A DNA stretch of 8,864 bases from Phycisphaerales bacterium. Its GTDB lineage: Bacteria > Planctomycetota > Phycisphaerae > SM23-33. A model generated the notes under the pieces. It saw only the letters and a list, made by a program, of their open reading frames with translations. It was not told the origin of the DNA and made no database searches. The position numbers were made by a program, and so were the translations under genes. Shown here in pieces: positions 4,689-8,864 of this stretch (position 1 is the stretch's first letter; every line of letters begins with the position of its first letter). The DNA is taken from NCBI GenBank assembly GCA_003171235.1, contig PMYM01000105.1, forward strand, positions 1-8,864. Direction: 5' to 3'.

Positions 4689-7600
4689 TTACCTGACCTC
4701 CTCCAGTTCAAGGGCGTCGTAATAGACGGGGTGGTCCGGGTCGTCGTTGTAGAGGTAGACAGCAGTGGTTCGTGGGTTGGGATGCGTGGTGAAGGTGGTC
4801 TCCAGGGTCTCCCATTGGCCGCGCTTGGCGGCGTTCAAGGCTGCCGAACGTGTGAATTTGGGGTATTCCTCGTATTCGATGACGTGGGCGCCGGCCCATT
4901 GGGTCCCCGTCCGCTTGATCATGGCTTTGAATCGGTACCTGCAGTTGGGCTTGAGCGGCGCGAGCGAGATGAGCATGTTCTGCGGAGCCGTTTGACGGTC
5001 CACCTTGATGCAGTGCTTGCCCTGGCCGGGGTTGTCGGAGCAAGGCTGGGCCGGCCAGTAAACCAGGTAGCCGTCTGCCACCTCCTCGAAATCACCGTTG
5101 ACCAGCGGCGGACAGAGCATCGTCCATGCCTGGGCCTGCCCGGCAGGCCACTTCACCACGGCAGTTACCTTGTGCCAGCGTTTCAGGCCCAGCAAGTGCG
5201 CGGGGTCGAGAAAGGCGATTCGTCGCAGGCAGTCCGACTCGGCCGGCAAGGCTTTTTCCTCAGGCTTGAAACCTTGGGGCCAATCCACCTTCCAACTCAG
5301 GCCCTCGACCGGCCCGGCAGGCAGAAAAATGGATAGTGTGGCCCCGTCCTCGCCCGGCTTGACTATTTGTTCGAACCATGGCATGGCTGCCAACTCCGGC
5401 GCGACAGCGTTCACCACCACGGCGGCTGATATCTGATCCTTCGGCACATTGATGATCTGCTTGCCCTGGCCGCCTGGGGCGAGTTTTTCCACCCGGCCGT
5501 CGAAGCCGAACAGATGGACCGTCTTGGGTTGCCCGATGGGGGAGAGGTCGATCTCCACGCTCGCCCCCCCGATGGCCTGTTCGTTGAGCATGGTGACGGC
5601 GATGACCTTGTTCTGGCCGTCGGTTCGCCAGAATGCCCGAGCCTCGACCCGCGGGTCGGACACCTTCAGGCCGACTGTATCCTTGAACACGGCCGGCCAG
5701 TCAATAAACGGCTTGATGCGCCTGCGCAGGTCGAGGATCCGCTTGATCTCCTGGTGATAGCCGTGCACGTCGAACCGCTCGCCCTCGAGGAACACCCGAC
5801 GGGCCTTTTGCGGCTGGGTCATGTTCCAGTAGTGGTTGGACAACCCGTCCACGCACAGGTAGGAAGGGAAAGTGTAGCGAAAAACGTTGGGCGTTTTGGT
5901 CGCCCCCGACATCAGGTGGAAGCCCACCGCATCGCCCAGCACGTCGGAACAGCCTTCGATGGCACAGGCGTAGTCTTTATCGACCTGGCGGCCTTCCTCC
6001 AACGAGCGGGCGAGCACCTGCCGGACCCCGCCGGCCCAGGCGTTCTGGCCCTGGTGGTTGTGAGCGGAGTTGAAACAGCGGAAAGGACCGTTGCGGCCCA
6101 TGACGTCCCAGTAGAAGCCATCGGCGTGATATTCCTTTGCGTAAATCCCGGCCCAGCGAGTCAACCAGTCCTGCCAGAGGGGCGAAGAGAGGCACATCCA
6201 ACGTTCATCCGAATACGTATGTTGCGTCGGCAGCTTGCCGCCGGGGTTTTCCAGCAGGCCGCTCTGGTTGTAGAACTCCGGCGGGGGGGGCTGGAGGTCC
6301 TTGGGAATATCCGCCCGCTTGCCGGTGCCCATGTCGTCGGCGGTGGACAGGGCCGGCCGCCAGCGGTCGTACAGGCAGTAGAACATCACGTGCCCGCCCG
6401 CCTGGTGGATGTTCTCCACGGCCGCCTTCAACTGCTCCGGGCCGCCCTGGCGAGGGCTGGGATACAGGTACATCTGAGTCTGGCCCTGGAACTTGCCGTC
6501 CTTGTCCGAACTCATCGAGTCGATGCCTTGCCCCTGCACGTGCAGGTACTCGATGCCCATCCACTGGGCCTGGCGGTAAACCTCGCCCAGTCGCCGGAAA
6601 GGAATGTCGTTCTGCAGCCCGATCAGCACCCAGCCGTCGGCCTGTTGGATCCACTGCGGCAGGGCGGGAGCCGCAAGCCAGGACTGCATCCACCCGCGAT
6701 AGCGGTCGGCGGAGGCGTGCCAGTCGCCCTTGTGCACCGCCAGCACGGCCAGGGGAATCGGCTGAGTTTCCTTGGGCCGGATCAATACCTCACGAGTAAG
6801 CGAGAGGTCGAAGTCATCTTTGGGGCCGGAAAGCCCGCTCAACCGCGTGGCCGTCAACGAGCGGTCATGCGTTGCCAGATACAGGCCGCCCTTCTCGCCG
6901 GAGAGGTCCATCCAGCCCATCGCCGCCTGCCCGGGCCAGGTGGCCTTGCAGCCGACGCCCTTGACCGCGTTAGGCTCGATCTGGCCGCATTGGTCCGGAT
7001 GGACGAGAGTCAGGTTGGCGGGATTGGTCGCCGGGCAAACCGACAGCAGCATTGGCATTTCGCAGGCTGTCACCGTGCGCTCGGACTGGTTGAGGACCTT
7101 GCCGCCCAACTCGGCCGAACCGTCGTCTTTCAGTTCAATGTTGATCTGAACTTCAATGGCCAGGTTGATGCCCGCGAATCTGCAAGTGGCCCGACTTGGC
7201 GGCTGGGCGTCCACGCTCAGGAGGCGCAGCCGCTCAAAAGGCACGCTTTCAAAACCGGTTCCATCCTGGCTGAGCACCTGCAGGCCAAACAGGGGCTGGC
7301 GAAGCCCAACCTTTGAATAGGTTTCCCCGGTGGCCAGATTCTCGATGCCGGCCAAGGCGCCGGTCTTGCGGCATAGCGTTAAGCGCAGCGCGCCGCCCGT
7401 CAGGCTGACGAGGTCGGCCTGGTCGGCCTGGCCCAATTGCGGGCGCCGGATCACGTCAAGTGTCAGATCGTCAATGAAGAACTCGTTGGGGGCGGATACC
7501 TGGCTGATCCACAGGGCATAACTGCCGGCCCGGGGGCAGCGCAGCGACAGGCTGGCCCGCGTCCAGTCGGTGCCGGCCAGAGTCGCCATTGACAGGAAAG

Positions 7601-7952
7601 ACGTCTGGCCCAGGGCGGCGATGATGGGCTGGCCGGCCTTGGCGTAGAACCAGAACGAAACCTCGACCAGGTCGCCCGCCTGGTATTGGCCGATGGACCG
7701 CGACACACCCTCATACCCGCCGCCCATGGTGTCCTTGTTGTCAGTGATCACGTGCAACGAGCGCTGCCCGGTGCGGGCCGTGCTGCTCTTCTCCAGCGTG
7801 ACCGGGGTGCCGTAGACGCTCCAAGGCCCCAGCCCCGGCTGTTCCATGTCGGCGTCATCCAGCGGTTTGGCCGGGGCTGAATCAGGTTGAGCGGCGGCAA
7901 ACATTTGCCCCGTTACCAGCAGCAACATGTACAGCGTGTTGCGAATCATCAT
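4689..7952 (-). CDS. Large secreted TIM-barrel glycoside-hydrolase-like protein with N- and C-terminal beta modules
   Basis: Probable exported glycan-degrading enzyme of 1087 aa. A signal peptide ends near AAA-Q22. Residues about 31-168 form a jelly-roll carbohydrate-binding-like module (FFIDDLTLDV at its end is typical of CenC/CBM4-9-like folds). About 180-420 is beta-rich, as in the N-terminal super-sandwich of retaining glycosidases. About 436-760 reads as a TIM barrel. HADGFYWDVMG gives D611 and D616, and ACAIEGCSD gives E666; these are my candidates for nucleophile and acid/base. About 800-940 is further beta-rich sequence, and 950-1087 (NGDFEE to YYDALELEEV) is a second carbohydrate-binding-like module. 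It resembles DUF6259-type proteins and distantly GH13/GH36-like barrels, but I cannot name a GH family or substrate. The ATG at 7952 has AGAGGAG 5 nt upstream; a second ATG follows directly. The comEC-like gene ends 50 nt upstream on the same strand, and I see no clear promoter in the gap. Confidence 0.82.
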   Translation of the reverse strand: MMIRNTLYMLLLVTGQMFAAAQPDSAPAKPLDDADMEQPGLGPWSVYGTPVTLEKSSTARTGQRSLHVITDNKDTMGGGYEGVSRSIGQYQAGDLVEVSFWFYAKAGQPIIAALGQTSFLSMATLAGTDWTRASLSLRCPRAGSYALWISQVSAPNEFFIDDLTLDVIRRPQLGQADQADLVSLTGGALRLTLCRKTGALAGIENLATGETYSKVGLRQPLFGLQVLSQDGTGFESVPFERLRLLSVDAQPPSRATCRFAGINLAIEVQINIELKDDGSAELGGKVLNQSERTVTACEMPMLLSVCPATNPANLTLVHPDQCGQIEPNAVKGVGCKATWPGQAAMGWMDLSGEKGGLYLATHDRSLTATRLSGLSGPKDDFDLSLTREVLIRPKETQPIPLAVLAVHKGDWHASADRYRGWMQSWLAAPALPQWIQQADGWVLIGLQNDIPFRRLGEVYRQAQWMGIEYLHVQGQGIDSMSSDKDGKFQGQTQMYLYPSPRQGGPEQLKAAVENIHQAGGHVMFYCLYDRWRPALSTADDMGTGKRADIPKDLQPPPPEFYNQSGLLENPGGKLPTQHTYSDERWMCLSSPLWQDWLTRWAGIYAKEYHADGFYWDVMGRNGPFRCFNSAHNHQGQNAWAGGVRQVLARSLEEGRQVDKDYACAIEGCSDVLGDAVGFHLMSGATKTPNVFRYTFPSYLCVDGLSNHYWNMTQPQKARRVFLEGERFDVHGYHQEIKRILDLRRRIKPFIDWPAVFKDTVGLKVSDPRVEARAFWRTDGQNKVIAVTMLNEQAIGGASVEIDLSPIGQPKTVHLFGFDGRVEKLAPGGQGKQIINVPKDQISAAVVVNAVAPELAAMPWFEQIVKPGEDGATLSIFLPAGPVEGLSWKVDWPQGFKPEEKALPAESDCLRRIAFLDPAHLLGLKRWHKVTAVVKWPAGQAQAWTMLCPPLVNGDFEEVADGYLVYWPAQPCSDNPGQGKHCIKVDRQTAPQNMLISLAPLKPNCRYRFKAMIKRTGTQWAGAHVIEYEEYPKFTRSAALNAAKRGQWETLETTFTTHPNPRTTAVYLYNDDPDHPVYYDALELEEVR

Positions 7953-8002
7953 GATGTCTCCTCTGGGCCAATTGCAACAAACATACTATCAATCCTCAAG
8001 TC

Positions 8003-8864
8003 TCAGCGCATGATATTGGTTGCCGGGCCGGCGGGGGTCAGGGTAACCAGAATCCAGCCGTTGGAGGCGGTGGAGAGGAACCGGCTGCGGGCCTGCCACT
8101 GGGCGTAGAAGGCCTGTTCCTCCGTCGGGGCGTCGTTCAATCGCAGGTTTCGGGCGGTGCTGGCCAGCATGAGCTTGGGCGAACAGGCGGCGACAAACGC
8201 CGGCAGGCTCTCTCGCCAATGCCCGTGGTGGGGCAGCACCAGCACGTCGCAGGCCAGCGCCTGGGGATTGCGGGCCAGTTCGGTTTGAGCGGCGGTGTCG
8301 ATGTCGCCGGTGAAGATTGCGCTGTGGCCGCGGCAAGTGAGCTTGAGCACCAGGGAACTATCGTTGACATTCTTGCCGGTGGGGTAGCCCTCCGGCGGCC
8401 AGATCACCTCCAGGCGGGTGTCCGGGTCGATCTGCACTTGCTGGCCGGCGTGCAGGGTGGATAGTTCGGTCTGGTCGGCCAGTTGTTGGCGGAAGCGGGC
8501 GATGCCGGCGGCCTCGGCCGGGTCGGGCGCGTCGAACGCCGCCCCCAGGTACGCCTGCCGCAGCCGCCCGTGCTGAAGGATGTAGGGCACGAAGTTAAAA
8601 TGGTCGGCGTTGGGGTGGGACAGCACGACCATCTCCGGCCAAGGTAGCCGCCGCTCCCGCAGGAATGGCTGGAGGATGCTCTCGGCGCCGTCGCCCAGTT
8701 GCTGGCTGCCGGCGTCGATCAGCAGGCACTTGCCTGAGGGGGTGCGCACGAGTGCACACTGCCCCTCGCCCACGGCCAAGAGGTTGATTTCCATCTCGCG
8801 CGGGGGCTTTTCCGGCAGTTGATGCCACACGGTCAGGCCCGCCAGGGCCAGCACGGCCGCCCCG
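8003..8864 (-). CDS. comEC: ComEC/Rec2-type competence protein, C-terminal metallo-beta-lactamase domain (5' end outside window)
   Basis: Partial gene; the frame stays open to the window edge, so only the last 287 codons are visible. The first visible residues (AAVLALAGLTVW) look like the end of a membrane helix. A periplasmic metallo-beta-lactamase-fold domain follows, as at the C-terminus of ComEC, the inner-membrane channel that imports single-stranded DNA. Seen motifs are LLIDAGS, LSHPNADHF (the HxxxDH metal site, near 8600-8620), AIFTGDID and VLPHHGHW, then the closing strands before the TGA at 8003-8005. The usual ComEC motif DVGQGD reads AVGEGQ here, so one conserved Asp is changed at each end. 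A stand-alone MBL hydrolase with an N-terminal membrane anchor is the alternative, since the large competence membrane domain lies outside the window. Codon use matches the neighbouring glycosidase gene. Confidence 0.75.
   Translation of the reverse strand, partial: GAAVLALAGLTVWHQLPEKPPREMEINLLAVGEGQCALVRTPSGKCLLIDAGSQQLGDGAESILQPFLRERRLPWPEMVVLSHPNADHFNFVPYILQHGRLRQAYLGAAFDAPDPAEAAGIARFRQQLADQTELSTLHAGQQVQIDPDTRLEVIWPPEGYPTGKNVNDSSLVLKLTCRGHSAIFTGDIDTAAQTELARNPQALACDVLVLPHHGHWRESLPAFVAACSPKLMLASTARNLRLNDAPTEEQAFYAQWQARSRFLSTASNGWILVTLTPAGPATNIMR

Noticed and set aside
5514..7316. A 600-codon open frame on the + strand opposite the glycosidase gene
   Set aside because: It is antisense to a strongly supported coding frame. 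Its sequence is rich in R, G, P and A with no domain pattern, which is what a GC-rich complementary frame produces.

Overview
The window is high-GC bacterial DNA carrying six protein genes and several structured intergenic stretches. I see no rRNA, tRNA, CRISPR array, transposase or phage gene. The gene content fits a free-living, polysaccharide-degrading member of the Planctomycetota, perhaps Phycisphaerae: a large secreted TIM-barrel glycosidase-like protein, a UroD-superfamily protein without HemE signatures, alanine/proline-rich proteins, secreted TPR and lipoprotein genes, and palindromic or heptameric intergenic repeats. This placement comes from the style of the genes, not from a marker gene.

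Left half (1-3104, + strand). A 141-nt leader carries repeated ATTCGC half-sites and a TATTCG-N6-CGAATA palindrome. It precedes a 351-aa regulator with an N-terminal Xre-type helix-turn-helix and a C-terminal LexA-like S24 peptidase domain. Three nucleotides after its stop, with the ribosome-binding site inside its last codons, starts a secreted protein with a probable beta-sandwich followed by TPR-like repeats. The last codons of that second gene lie in a 41-bp near-perfect palindrome. A 200-nt gap with a 55-bp inverted-repeat element follows, and then a lipoprotein with two tandem BamE/SmpA-like domains.

Middle (3105-4688). A 358-nt non-coding stretch holds several GC-rich hairpins, an array of degenerate heptamers (NAAYYCR) and a good extended -10 promoter. 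That promoter precedes a UroD-superfamily gene that is not HemE. The same heptamer family reappears after this gene, partly as an inverted repeat, in the 104-nt convergent junction.

Right half (4689-8864, - strand). A 1087-aa secreted multidomain protein (signal peptide, carbohydrate-binding-like module, beta-sandwich, TIM barrel, C-terminal beta-rich module) probably degrades a glycan. 50 nt upstream of it ends the C-terminal metallo-beta-lactamase domain of a ComEC/Rec2-type DNA-uptake protein, which is cut by the window edge.

The regulator and the TPR gene look like one translationally coupled transcript. The other genes have no visible pathway link to one another. I did not find a convincing new multi-gene system. 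The most interesting signals are the non-coding repeats, the palindrome forming a protein C-terminus, the atypical S24 regulator and the unassigned glycosidase.
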